Positions 34,369 to 42,794 of a DNA stretch of 64,000 nucleotides are shown here, in pieces (positions within the stretch are counted from its first letter, which is position 1; each line of letters starts with the position of its first letter). This DNA is from Paenibacillus sp. J31TS4. Its GTDB lineage: Bacteria > Bacillota > Bacilli > Paenibacillales > NBRC-103111. The translations under genes and the position numbers were made by a program. The DNA lies in NCBI RefSeq assembly GCF_018403265.1, contig NZ_BOSI01000001.1, positions 1,736,001 to 1,800,000 on the forward strand. The letters are read 5' to 3'. The notes beneath the pieces were generated by a model, which was not told the origin of the DNA, did not search any database, and worked only from the letters and a program-made list of their open reading frames with translations.

Positions 34369-34390
34369 CGCCTAGGCGTCATCTTTTGTT
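34359..34390. terminator. Bidirectional terminator between the MORN and YbjN-like genes
   Basis: AAAAAAGATGACGCC pairs with GGCGTCATCTTTT, giving an A run on one side and a T run on the other. The hairpin includes the stop codon of the MORN-repeat gene and serves both converging genes. Confidence 0.85.
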
Positions 34391-34409
34391 GTGTTGGGGG
34401 AAGGGAATT

Positions 34410-34826
34410 CTACGCCCACTGCAGTTTCATAAACTTCGGATACGTATCCTCTGCCGAGCGCAGCAGCATGATCAGCTTATTGAATATCTGTTCCGGATCT
34501 AATTGATTGGGAACCACATTCATTGAATACTGGGCCGAAATCCGCCCCTCCGACTCCATGAATTTGGTGAACCGGTACTGCACATTCAACTCATTGATTA
34601 GACTGTGAACAGCCTCTTTTTTCAACGGGTTTTTGATGTTGGCTATGTTATAGATGTTCAGATCCACGAGGTCCTCTCTATCATTGAACGAGACTACAAG
34701 AAGGACCGATCCTCCGTTCTCAAAGCTTTGTGTCGTTCTAAAGTAAACTTCGCCCCCATCCTGCACTTCTTCCATATGTACGTTTATTTGCTGCAGATAC
34801 GTTCTGAATAGGGATACGTTGGACAT
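34410..34826 (-). CDS. YbjN-domain-like protein
   Basis: This 138-residue protein resembles YbjN/type III chaperone-like folds: an N-terminal helix (SLFRTYLQQINVHMEEV), a curved sheet (EVYFRTTQSFENGGSVLLVV), and a second helix pair (PEQIFNKLIMLLRSAEDTYPKFMKL). The ATG at 34826 is preceded by GGAGG; a longer in-frame start to 34916 is not supported. Function is unknown, and relatives are described as regulators or chaperone-like proteins. The GC content is lower than in its neighbours. Confidence 0.7.
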   Translation of the reverse strand: MSNVSLFRTYLQQINVHMEEVQDGGEVYFRTTQSFENGGSVLLVVSFNDREDLVDLNIYNIANIKNPLKKEAVHSLINELNVQYRFTKFMESEGRISAQYSMNVVPNQLDPEQIFNKLIMLLRSAEDTYPKFMKLQWA

Positions 34827-34997
34827 CTGAGTTCCTCCATTATGTTGATTAGATAGATGGCTGCAAAAGCAGGGGGAAAGGGGCCTACTGGGAACAACCC
34901 AAACCCTGCCCCTCATCCCTTATCTCTTGAAATAATTACTAATATAGTACAATGGAACTACAAATTCAGTCAATAAAAGGCAACCCAAGAGGAATCC

Positions 34998-37676
34998 TTA
35001 GGGCCCGCTCCGTTCCAGCACCAGCACATAGCCGCGTGTCCCGTCCAGCCGGATCCGGTCTCCGTCCCGGATCAACCGCGTCGCTTCGTCCAGACCGACG
35101 ACGGCGGGCAGCCCGTATTCCCTCGCCACGACGGCACCGTGTGTCATAAGCCCGCCAACCTCCATGACAAGCCCGACGGCGGAAGAAAATAGAGGCGTCC
35201 AGCCGGGGTCGGTGAAAGGAGCGATCATGATTTCGCCCGGCTTCAGCTTCGCCTCCTCCGGACGCAGGACGACGCGGGCTATGCCTTCGACCACGCCGCT
35301 GGATACCGGTGTTCCGAGCAGGGCTCCTTCGGGCGCATCCCCCGGCTTGCGGCGGCCGGTCACTATCTCGCCCTCGCTTGTCATCAGGCGAGGCGGGGTG
35401 AGCGTACGAAACCTCTCCAGCTCCCGCTTCCTCGCCTCTATCAACTCCCGAAGGCCGTCCAAGCGCTCTCCCTGGCTGAGCTTTCGCAGCTCCTCCAGCG
35501 TCAAATAGAACACATCGTCCCGGGTCGGCAATATGCCCGTTGCCGCCAACTGCCGCCCCTCCTCAAGCAGACATTGCCGGATCATCCCGAAGTGCTGCAT
35601 CATCAAGTATTTGGGATGCTCCCGCAATGCCATCAGCCCGCGAAAGACACGCACCAGCCGGTCCATCAGCTTCGCCTTGCACCAGCCGAACGGCTGCTGG
35701 CGCAGCCTCGCCGCAAGCTGCCGCCGAGCGGCCTCCGCCTCTTCGGCTCCACGGGCAAATTTCGCCCGGTGCTCCCCCTGCTCCACGGCCCGCAGGTGGC
35801 TGACGACGGCAGGAAGCAGCGTCGCCGAATCTTCGCGCCATCTGGGGCGCGTGACGTCGATTTCGCCCGGGCATCTCATGCCGTACTCCTCCAGGAACCG
35901 ATCCCACGCCTCGCCGAAGGCGTCTCCGCCTTCCACAAGCCGTAGACGCTCCCGGAAACGCATAGGTTCCCCGTCCTGAAGGAGCTCGATGACGTCCGGA
36001 TAGGGCCGTGCCAAATCCGCCAAATCCCCGATTCGCAGCCCCATCTCGCTCGTCACATTGCCGTGCAGCGATTTGTTGAGCACATGGATGACCTCACCTT
36101 CGCCCTCGCCCAGCCATCGTTCGGCCAGCGCCCGAATGAGGCGCGAGGAGAGAATGCCGGCGAGCGGATAAGGCATCAGCCCGGGGAACATCCGGCGGAG
36201 CAGCGAGCCGGCCTGCTCCTGAATCGCCGTGATCCGGGCGGCACCGGTTTGCCCGGACAGCCGCTTGTGGGCTTGCTCCAACGATGCGAGCATCCGGCTG
36301 GTTACAGCCGGACGGGCGTCTTCCACCCGAGCGAACAGCAGATTGTTCACGGCCCGCAGCAGAATCGGCCCGACGAACCGAAGTGCGTGCCGGGGAAGCC
36401 CGGGCCGGCGCGGGATGCCCCTCCGAACCGCCTCCCGCTGAAGGAAATCCTCGACTCCGATCCCCATCTGCTCGTCGATGCCCTTCATGAGCTTGGGCAG
36501 CAAGCGCCGCGCCGGCTTCATCCCGAACACGTCGGTTATGTCCACGTACATTCTGCCTCCGGCCGCAGCCGTAACGCGGCTTACCTCGCGAGCCGACGGC
36601 TTGTCGAACGGCAGCATCGTCCGCAGCAGCGACAGGCCCATCGGCTTCATGGCGTCCGTCATCATCTGCTGGTGGCCGAACGAGAGGAACAGACGAAGGC
36701 CGCCCCCCGCCGCCGCCCCTTCCGGTACCGGGTAGAGCGAAGTAATGGGGCGGCTCTGCACGATGTAGAAGCGTCCCTGCGCATAGCACCACTCGACATC
36801 CTGATCCGTTCCGTAATGCCGCTTGATCCTCTCGCCCAGCTCCGCCAGCTGCAGAATCTGCGCATCCTTCAGCGCCTGCCGCTGCTGCTCTTCCTCCGGA
36901 AGCCGCTTCGTCACGGTGCCTCCCTCCGGCAGAGCGTGGATGGCGATTTGTTTGCGGGAGACTTGTTTCTTCACGAGACGCCCTTCCTGCACCTGATACA
37001 AGTCCGCCGAGACGAGACCGGAGACGAGCGCCTCGCCGAGCCCGAAGCTGGCGTCGATCGAGACCGTGTTCCTGTGCCCCGTAACCGGATCAGCGGTGAA
37101 CAAAATGCCGGATACATCGGGAATGACCATCGTTTGCACGACGACAGCCAGAAGGACGGACCGGTGGTCGAACCCGTTCTTGGCCCGGTAGGCTATGGCC
37201 CGGTCGGTGAAAAGCGATGCCCAGCACTCGCGAATCGCCTGCAGCAGCGCTTCCTCGCCCCTTACGTTCAGGTAAGTGTCCTGCTGCCCCGCGAACGACG
37301 CCGTCGGCAAATCCTCGGCCGTCGCACTGGAACGGACGGCGTAAGACTCCTGCTCGCCTGCCCGGCGCCAGCCCTCCAGGATCAGGGACCGGACGGCTTC
37401 GGGGATCGGCAGCGTTAAAAGATGGCTGCGGATGCAGCCGCCCAGCTCGGCAATCCGGTCCAGCTGGTGTGCTTTGACCACGGCCAGCTGCTCAAAGTAT
37501 CCGGCCATCTCGCCGCTCTGTGCCAAGAACGCCAGGTAGGCGTCCGTGGTGACGCAAAACCCGGCAGGGACGGGAAATCCCGCTTTCGTCAGCTCGCCCA
37601 GGTTGGCTCCTTTGCCTCCAACCAGGGATAAACTGCCTTGGTCCACCTGCTCAAACGCAAGCACGTATCCGTTCAT
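34998..37676 (-). CDS. rph: Rifampicin phosphotransferase (RPH), PEP-synthase-like
   Basis: This 892-residue enzyme has the three-domain order of rifampicin phosphotransferases: an N-terminal ATP-grasp domain (VGGKGANLGEL, AVRSSATAEDLPTASFAGQQ), a central drug-binding domain (HQQMMTDAMKPMGLSLL, EYGMRCPGEIDVTRPRW) and a C-terminal swivelling domain with the transfer His in GGLMTHGAVVAREYG near residue 846. PEP synthase has its His domain in the middle followed by a TIM barrel, which is absent here. The enzyme inactivates rifamycins using ATP. I start at ATG 37676, 16 bp after the TetR gene, with which it forms an operon. Confidence 0.88.
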   Translation of the reverse strand: MNGYVLAFEQVDQGSLSLVGGKGANLGELTKAGFPVPAGFCVTTDAYLAFLAQSGEMAGYFEQLAVVKAHQLDRIAELGGCIRSHLLTLPIPEAVRSLILEGWRRAGEQESYAVRSSATAEDLPTASFAGQQDTYLNVRGEEALLQAIRECWASLFTDRAIAYRAKNGFDHRSVLLAVVVQTMVIPDVSGILFTADPVTGHRNTVSIDASFGLGEALVSGLVSADLYQVQEGRLVKKQVSRKQIAIHALPEGGTVTKRLPEEEQQRQALKDAQILQLAELGERIKRHYGTDQDVEWCYAQGRFYIVQSRPITSLYPVPEGAAAGGGLRLFLSFGHQQMMTDAMKPMGLSLLRTMLPFDKPSAREVSRVTAAAGGRMYVDITDVFGMKPARRLLPKLMKGIDEQMGIGVEDFLQREAVRRGIPRRPGLPRHALRFVGPILLRAVNNLLFARVEDARPAVTSRMLASLEQAHKRLSGQTGAARITAIQEQAGSLLRRMFPGLMPYPLAGILSSRLIRALAERWLGEGEGEVIHVLNKSLHGNVTSEMGLRIGDLADLARPYPDVIELLQDGEPMRFRERLRLVEGGDAFGEAWDRFLEEYGMRCPGEIDVTRPRWREDSATLLPAVVSHLRAVEQGEHRAKFARGAEEAEAARRQLAARLRQQPFGWCKAKLMDRLVRVFRGLMALREHPKYLMMQHFGMIRQCLLEEGRQLAATGILPTRDDVFYLTLEELRKLSQGERLDGLRELIEARKRELERFRTLTPPRLMTSEGEIVTGRRKPGDAPEGALLGTPVSSGVVEGIARVVLRPEEAKLKPGEIMIAPFTDPGWTPLFSSAVGLVMEVGGLMTHGAVVAREYGLPAVVGLDEATRLIRDGDRIRLDGTRGYVLVLERSGP

Positions 37677-37692
37677 TCCGCTGCACGCTCCT

Positions 37693-38268
37693 TCACTTCT
37701 CGGGATTGTTGCGAAGCCCCTCCAGAAACAACGAGAACAACGTATCCGCCACATGAGGCATCGTGACCCCGTGCTGGGCGGCAAAATCCGGCCGGATCAG
37801 CCTTTGAATAGTATCCAGCAGGATGACGGAAACCAGGCGGATGTCCAGGTCTCGGATCTCTCCCGCCTCCTTCGCCTGCAGGAGAAGCTCTTCCACGAAC
37901 AGAAGCTGCCGCCCGCGGAAGGCCTCCACCCGCTTCCACAAAGCGGGCGCAGCCTTCTGGATATCTTCCAGAAACACCGGATGCAGCTTCATCATCTCCT
38001 GCTTGATGCCCAGGAAGACATCCCGCAATCTGGCAAGCGGGCCGGCATCCCGCTTCCTCTGCTCGGCGATCGTGTCTGCAATGGCGCGCATGGTTAAGCC
38101 GAGGACGGCTTCGGCAATGTCTTCCTTGCCCCGGAAGGACAGATACAGCGTCTTCTTGCTGATGCCGAGCCGTGACGCCAGTTCGCTGAGCGTGACGTTC
38201 CGGTACCCCTTGGCGTTAAATAGGTCCGCCGCCTCCTGCACGATCCGCTCTTTCAGCTCTTCATTCAT
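37693..38268 (-). CDS. TetR family transcriptional regulator of the rifampicin phosphotransferase operon
   Basis: This 191-residue protein has an N-terminal TetR HTH (IVQEAADLFNAKGYRNVTLS, LASRLGISKKTLYLSF) and an all-helical ligand domain. The ATG follows AAAGGAGC. It is the first gene of the operon with the phosphotransferase. A 30-bp inverted repeat overlapping the start of transcription (38321-38350) is the probable operator, so it should repress itself and rph until an inducer binds. The inducer may be a rifamycin, which is inference. Confidence 0.9.
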   Translation of the reverse strand: MNEELKERIVQEAADLFNAKGYRNVTLSELASRLGISKKTLYLSFRGKEDIAEAVLGLTMRAIADTIAEQRKRDAGPLARLRDVFLGIKQEMMKLHPVFLEDIQKAAPALWKRVEAFRGRQLLFVEELLLQAKEAGEIRDLDIRLVSVILLDTIQRLIRPDFAAQHGVTMPHVADTLFSLFLEGLRNNPEK

Positions 38269-38320
38269 GACCAGGCTCCTTTCTCCCGTATTCCTGGACA
38301 GCAGCCCTAAGACGAGCCCC

Positions 38321-38350
38321 TGGAAACCAATGTAGTATTCTTGGTTTCCA
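38321..38350. promoter_or_regulatory. Operator: perfect inverted repeat for the TetR regulator
   Basis: TGGAAACCAA and TTGGTTTCCA are perfect ten-base arms separated by ten bases. On the minus strand the repeat begins at the last base of the -10 box and covers the transcription start, the usual place for a TetR repressor. Confidence 0.85.
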
Positions 38351-38378
38351 CTCTACAGAGATTCCCCGTTTCCGTCAA
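38350..38378 (-). promoter_or_regulatory. Promoter of the tetR-rph operon
   Basis: TTGACG, a 17-base spacer and TAGAGT are seen on the minus strand. The -10 box touches the operator at 38321-38350. Confidence 0.75.
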
Positions 38379-38401
38379 TCCTCCGTTGGTAGCGATCAAA
38401 G

Positions 38402-38436
38402 AAAAAAGCCGCCCTTTTAAAAGGACGGCTTTTTGA
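38402..38436. terminator. Bidirectional-looking terminator after the DUF1080 gene
   Basis: AAAAAGCCG(C)CCTTTT pairs with AAAAGGACGGCTTTTT, with A and T runs at both ends. It separates the DUF1080 gene from the tetR-rph promoter. Confidence 0.85.
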
Positions 38437-38539
38437 AGAAACGTTCCCCGCCGGGAGAGCGGCCGGTTTCGTTCCAACGACGGAGTTCCGTTAGCAAGCG
38501 TTTGGATTCCTGGTTGGTCAGCCGGCAGGCCTGTCGACA

Positions 38540-39169
38540 CTACAATGGAAGAAGTTTAATATTGCGGAACTCCGCGTAGCCTCCATGATTCTGAAGCCCG
38601 ATATGGCCCAAACGAGGCATGTCGCGCCACGCATACTTGAACTTGTTGTCGGTCCCGTCCGGATTTTTCCCGGCTACCGACCACTCGTCGAGATCGGCTT
38701 GCACGACAATCGTGCCGTTCAACGTGAGTTCGACCCGACTGCCCTCGCAAGTAATCGTGATTTGGTTCCATTCGCCCGCCGGACGAACGGCGTTGGACGA
38801 AGGAGCGACCAGATCATACAAGGCGCCGGAGCTGTTCTTCACCATTTGTTCTTGCTCGTATGTATCTAAGATTTGCATCTCCAGTCCCGTATTCACCGGG
38901 TCCGCAAGATCAGACCAGCGGAAGAACACCCCGCTGTTCGCCTTCGGCGCCGTCTTGTACTCCAGGTAGAGGACGTAATCCTCAAACTGCTCCTGGGTAT
39001 ACAAATACCCGGTGCTCTCGCCCTTGCAAACCAAAAGATCGTCCTGGACGATCCATTCCTCCGGATGCTCGGTTGCCGCCCAGCCGTTCAAAGTTTTGCC
39101 GTCAAACAATAGACGGTAACCTTGCGTTTGTTCTTCCTCTGTCAACGTGTTCATCGTCTTCAAATTCAT
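38540..39169 (-). CDS. DUF1080 (3-keto-disaccharide hydrolase) domain protein
   Basis: This 209-residue protein is a single concanavalin-like DUF1080 domain: YRLLFDGKTLNGWAA at the start, LEYKTAPKANSGVFFRW in the centre, EWNQITITCEGSRVELTLNG, and GHIGLQNHGGYAEFRNIKL at the end. The family hydrolyses 3-keto glycosides or binds carbohydrates. No signal peptide is seen, so it acts in the cytoplasm if it acts as an enzyme. The ATG at 39169 follows GAGGAGGAA; a longer frame to 39217 is less likely. The gap from 39218 to 39460 holds no supported gene. Confidence 0.88.
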   Translation of the reverse strand: MNLKTMNTLTEEEQTQGYRLLFDGKTLNGWAATEHPEEWIVQDDLLVCKGESTGYLYTQEQFEDYVLYLEYKTAPKANSGVFFRWSDLADPVNTGLEMQILDTYEQEQMVKNSSGALYDLVAPSSNAVRPAGEWNQITITCEGSRVELTLNGTIVVQADLDEWSVAGKNPDGTDNKFKYAWRDMPRLGHIGLQNHGGYAEFRNIKLLPL

Positions 39170-39460
39170 CGTCTTCCTCCTCGTTTTTCCAACTAGTAGA
39201 AGTTTACTACAAACCACTGAGCTTTAGAGAGTCACTAGTCAAAAAAAGAAGCCGACTGAGCGAGCCCGCCTTTCGCTTCTTCCACGGTAGAAGACAAGCC
39301 TCTCGCTCACTAGCTGTCATCGCTGTACCGACCGCAAACATCGTCTAAATTTTTTCTCCTGGCTAGCATAAAGTTAGAAATTTGGGGTTATGTACTACTG
39401 AACTAGCATTTAAATCCGCAACAAAAAAGAGAGGCTAACCTACATTAGGGAGGTAACAGA

Positions 39461-39808
39461 ATGCTTGAGATAGGCTCCATTGTGTGGGGGGTTCGGAATG
39501 TCCCCCGTGCCATCCAGTTCTGGACGGAGGCGCTGTCCTACAAACCATTGCGGGAACCTTCAAAGGATTGGGCGATATTGATTCCCATCGAAGGCCCAGG
39601 CGTCCAGATAGCCATTACCCAGGTTTCATCGAATCCGCAAACTCACCAGCGTCATCATTTAGACCTGTACGCAACGGACCAGGAAGCAGAAGTTAGGAGA
39701 TTGCTTGGTCTTGGCGCACATCGAGTGGATTGGACTTATCCGGAAGGTGCAGATTATATCGTCTTGGCTGATCCCGACGGGAATAAATTCTGCGTCGTGC
39801 AGAAGTAA
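39461..39808 (+). CDS. VOC family protein
   Basis: This 115-residue protein has the glyoxalase-fold pattern GSIVWGVRNVPRAIQFWTEAL, then HQRHHLDLYATDQEAEVRRL and a C-terminal ADPDGNKFCVVQK with the VOC D-P-x-G-N turn. The substrate is unknown. The ATG follows GGGAGGT. It lies upstream of the AraC regulator on the same strand, but a 141-base gap separates them. Confidence 0.88.
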   Translation: MLEIGSIVWGVRNVPRAIQFWTEALSYKPLREPSKDWAILIPIEGPGVQIAITQVSSNPQTHQRHHLDLYATDQEAEVRRLLGLGAHRVDWTYPEGADYIVLADPDGNKFCVVQK

Positions 39809-39949
39809 CAAAGGACAATCTCTTTATTAAGTCGGCACAGCTATCACCGCTTGGTAGTTGAATCCAAAAGAGGAGGAGCACTAGGAAGCAAACGTAGTGC
39901 ATCAGGGCTATTCGGCCGAAAGGATAACAAGGCGCATTAACGAATAGGT

Positions 39950-40810
39950 ATGGATAAGGACAGCCAACAAGTACTTCCGGAGGGCGGACCGTATATGGGG
40001 ACCTATCCAATTTCACTGATTTACCAGGATTATTGGAGGGAAAAGCCAGAGTTTGTCAAACCGACCACAACCGATTTCCGTTGGATGATGTTTGCTATAG
40101 AAGACGGGCATTTCGCCTATACGATCGATAATATCCGGGGAGAAGCTACGAAAGGCGACCTCGTCATTTGTCCGCCGGACGCCGAATTTCAGAGGAAGGC
40201 GCTGACTCCACTTTCTTTTCATTATTTTTTGTTCCAATTTTCGGAAGCCGCCGAGCCTAATGCCGAAGCAAGAATGATAGACCTGCTTAGGCGGCTTTAC
40301 TCATTCAAATTTACCGCCCGCGAGCAGGACCGTCTGTTCAATACGTACCGGCAGCTGAACCGGCTCGGCCGTATGCCGGATAAGGTCAACAGACAATGGC
40401 AGGAGCACTACGCTAACGATATATGGATGCTGTTCCGCATGGAGATTGAGCATACGGCCAGGCAAAACTTGCTGGACGAAGACCGGCTCATGAAGGAAGC
40501 GAAGGCGATCATCGACCATCATGCCTTTCGCGATGTTCGGCTGAAGGATATCGCCGCTCGCCTGCATATCCATCCGGTCCAACTGAGCAGACGATTCCAG
40601 CGTGTGTTCGGAATGGCGCCCTCTCACTATTTGGTTTCCATCCGGATGGAAAAGGCCATACGCTTACTGATCGAGACCGAGTACACGATCGACCATGTCG
40701 CACAGCTATGCGGGTATGAGAACGGCTTTTATTTCAGCCGCGTCTTTACCCATTACAGCAACATGAATCCTTCGCAATACCGCAAGCTGCACAGCATGGC
40801 ATCACCATGA
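39950..40810 (+). CDS. AraC family transcriptional regulator
   Basis: This 286-residue regulator has an N-terminal cupin-like sensor domain (about 15-110, GEATKGDLVICPPDAEFQRK) and a C-terminal pair of AraC HTH motifs (DIAARLHIHPVQLSRRFQRV and IDHVAQLCGYENGFYFSRVF). The ATG at 39950 has only a weak ribosome binding site; ATG 39995 follows GGAGGG and would shorten it to 271 residues. It probably senses a sugar and activates the carbohydrate locus that converges on it from 40887 to 47567. Confidence 0.88.
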   Translation: MDKDSQQVLPEGGPYMGTYPISLIYQDYWREKPEFVKPTTTDFRWMMFAIEDGHFAYTIDNIRGEATKGDLVICPPDAEFQRKALTPLSFHYFLFQFSEAAEPNAEARMIDLLRRLYSFKFTAREQDRLFNTYRQLNRLGRMPDKVNRQWQEHYANDIWMLFRMEIEHTARQNLLDEDRLMKEAKAIIDHHAFRDVRLKDIAARLHIHPVQLSRRFQRVFGMAPSHYLVSIRMEKAIRLLIETEYTIDHVAQLCGYENGFYFSRVFTHYSNMNPSQYRKLHSMASP

Positions 40811-40886
40811 TCCGATAGAGGACGGAAACCGGCTTTTACGAATAGAAGGACGGCCTCCGCCCCTTACCGTATAATCCAATCGACCT

Positions 40887-41789
40887 TTATTCCTTAATAG
40901 AACCTACCAGCACACCTTTTATAAAGAACCTTTGCAAAAATGGATAAACAAGCAACAACGGCAACGCGGCGACGATCATCACGGAATACTTGATGAGGGA
41001 GGCGATCTTGATTTGTTCCGCCAACGATTCGATCTCGCCGGGATGTGTTCCGCCTTGCGGACCGATGTCGCCAATTTGGCTGGTGATTAGAATTTGTCTT
41101 AAAACCAGCTGCAGAGGGTACATAGTCTGATCCGACAGATAGATCAGTGCGTTGAAGTATTGGCTCCACAAACTGACGGCATGAAAGAGCCCCATCGTAG
41201 CGATGATCGGAGCCGAAAGAGGAAGAACGACCTTCAAAAAAACGGTAAAGTAGGAAGCCCCGTCTATTTTCGATGCCTCGACTAATTCTTCCGGAATCGT
41301 TTGTTTAAAAAAAGCATGAGCGACAAGGATCGACCAGGCACCTACGACATTGGGAATCACCATGGCCCAAATCGTATCCAGCATCCCCAATCCTTTTACG
41401 ACCAAGTATGTCGGGATCAGGCCCCCGCTGAACAGCATGGTAAACAGGATAATCCACAAGACCAGGGGTTTTGCTATCAATTCCTTTCGGGACAAGGCGT
41501 AAGCGCAAGGCAGCAAGACGACCAGGTGGAGCACCGTTCCCACAGCAGTATAAAGGGTTGTGTTGAGATAGCCCCTCCATATCGTATTGTCTGCGAATAC
41601 TCGCTTGTATCCGTCAAAGGTGATCTCCACCGGCCACAGCCACATTCTCCCCATGCTTACCGCTGCCGGATCGCTAATGGATGCACTGGCCACATAAAGA
41701 AGCGGATAGGTGATAAGGGCAACCACGATAAGCAACACTGTATGATTGATGGTCTCAAACGATCGATCAGATAAAAGGAACCGATTCAT
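40887..41789 (-). CDS. Carbohydrate ABC transporter permease, YtcP/MalG type
   Basis: This 300-residue permease has six membrane segments. The EAA loop reads VEASKIDGASYFTVFLKVVL and the C-terminus LQRFFIKGVLVGSIKE is nearly the same as in the permease at 102-980. The ATG follows GGGAGGAAACGGT. It is last in the operon FAD oxidoreductase - DUF2961 - binding protein - LplB - YtcP. It imports a sugar together with the next gene, using an ATPase encoded elsewhere. Confidence 0.92.
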   Translation of the reverse strand: MNRFLLSDRSFETINHTVLLIVVALITYPLLYVASASISDPAAVSMGRMWLWPVEITFDGYKRVFADNTIWRGYLNTTLYTAVGTVLHLVVLLPCAYALSRKELIAKPLVLWIILFTMLFSGGLIPTYLVVKGLGMLDTIWAMVIPNVVGAWSILVAHAFFKQTIPEELVEASKIDGASYFTVFLKVVLPLSAPIIATMGLFHAVSLWSQYFNALIYLSDQTMYPLQLVLRQILITSQIGDIGPQGGTHPGEIESLAEQIKIASLIKYSVMIVAALPLLLVYPFLQRFFIKGVLVGSIKE

Positions 41790-41802
41790 ACCGTTTCCTC
41801 CC

Positions 41803-42750
41803 TTACCATAAGCTGTTTTCGCTTGTAGCCCGGGCCACTTGATTCATGACGACAATCAAGATCACATTGACGACCGAATCGAACAGACCGATCGCCGCTG
41901 CATAGCTGTATTGCCCGTTCAGCAATCCGCTTTGATAGACAAAGGTTTGGATGACATCGGAGGTTGCCGCGTTAAGCGTATTTTGCATAAGCAGAACCTT
42001 CTCGAATCCAACCGACATGAAGTGCCCGAGATCCAGGATTAACAAGATAACGATCGTCGGCAAAATAGCGGGAAGACTAATATGCCGGATGCACTGCAGC
42101 CGGGTCGCCCCATCTACCTTGGCTACACCGTAAAGCTCCGGATTCACTCCCGCCAACGCCGCTAAATAAATGATCGATCCCCACCCCAGATGCTGCCATA
42201 CACCGGACCACACATAAATATGTCGGAACCATCCCGGGCTTTGCATAAATTGGACAGGCTCTCCCCCAAGAGCCCCAATGATGTTGTTGATAAGCCCGGT
42301 ATTCGGATCGAGAAAAGCCACAAGCATCCCGACGATCACTACCGTAGAAATGAAATGGGGAGCATAGGTAAGGGTTTGGGACCATTTTTTGAAAGCCCCG
42401 TTCTTCACTTCATTGATGGAAAGCGCCAGCAATATCGGCAAAGGAAACAAAAGCAGTTGATAGACATTAATAATCAACGTGTTCTTGAGCAAGCGCCAAA
42501 AATAATAGGATTTGAAAAACCGTGTGAAATGCTCGAAGCCGACCCAGGGGCTTCCCCAAATTCCTTTTGTGGCGAAAAAATCTTTAAATGCGATTTGCAC
42601 CCCGTACATCGGAATATAGTGAAAGATGATGAAATAAGTCAGGGCAGGCAGCAAAAACATATACAGCTGCCAGTTCTTTACGAATCTCTTGCCGAGCTTG
42701 TTTAGGCGAGATGGCGCCCGGACAACGGATAGGGCTTTGTCCGTTTGCAT
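41803..42750 (-). CDS. Carbohydrate ABC transporter permease, LplB/MalF type
   Basis: This 315-residue permease has the LplB marker IPMYGVQIAFKDFFATKGI after the first membrane segment and the EAA-like loop YGVAKVDGATRLQCIRHISL. The ATG at 42750 (MQTDK) follows GGGAGG by seven bases. It is 13 bp upstream of its partner permease and 44 bp downstream of the binding protein. Confidence 0.92.
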   Translation of the reverse strand: MQTDKALSVVRAPSRLNKLGKRFVKNWQLYMFLLPALTYFIIFHYIPMYGVQIAFKDFFATKGIWGSPWVGFEHFTRFFKSYYFWRLLKNTLIINVYQLLLFPLPILLALSINEVKNGAFKKWSQTLTYAPHFISTVVIVGMLVAFLDPNTGLINNIIGALGGEPVQFMQSPGWFRHIYVWSGVWQHLGWGSIIYLAALAGVNPELYGVAKVDGATRLQCIRHISLPAILPTIVILLILDLGHFMSVGFEKVLLMQNTLNAATSDVIQTFVYQSGLLNGQYSYAAAIGLFDSVVNVILIVVMNQVARATSENSLW

Positions 42751-42794
42751 GAAACGGCCTCCCTCCACTTGGGTTTGACGGGATACTGGCGTTG

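Noticed and set aside
34998-37676. Phosphoenolpyruvate synthase as the identity of this PEP-utilising protein
   Set aside because: The swivelling His domain is at the very C-terminus and no TIM-barrel PEP domain follows. This is the order of rifampicin phosphotransferases.
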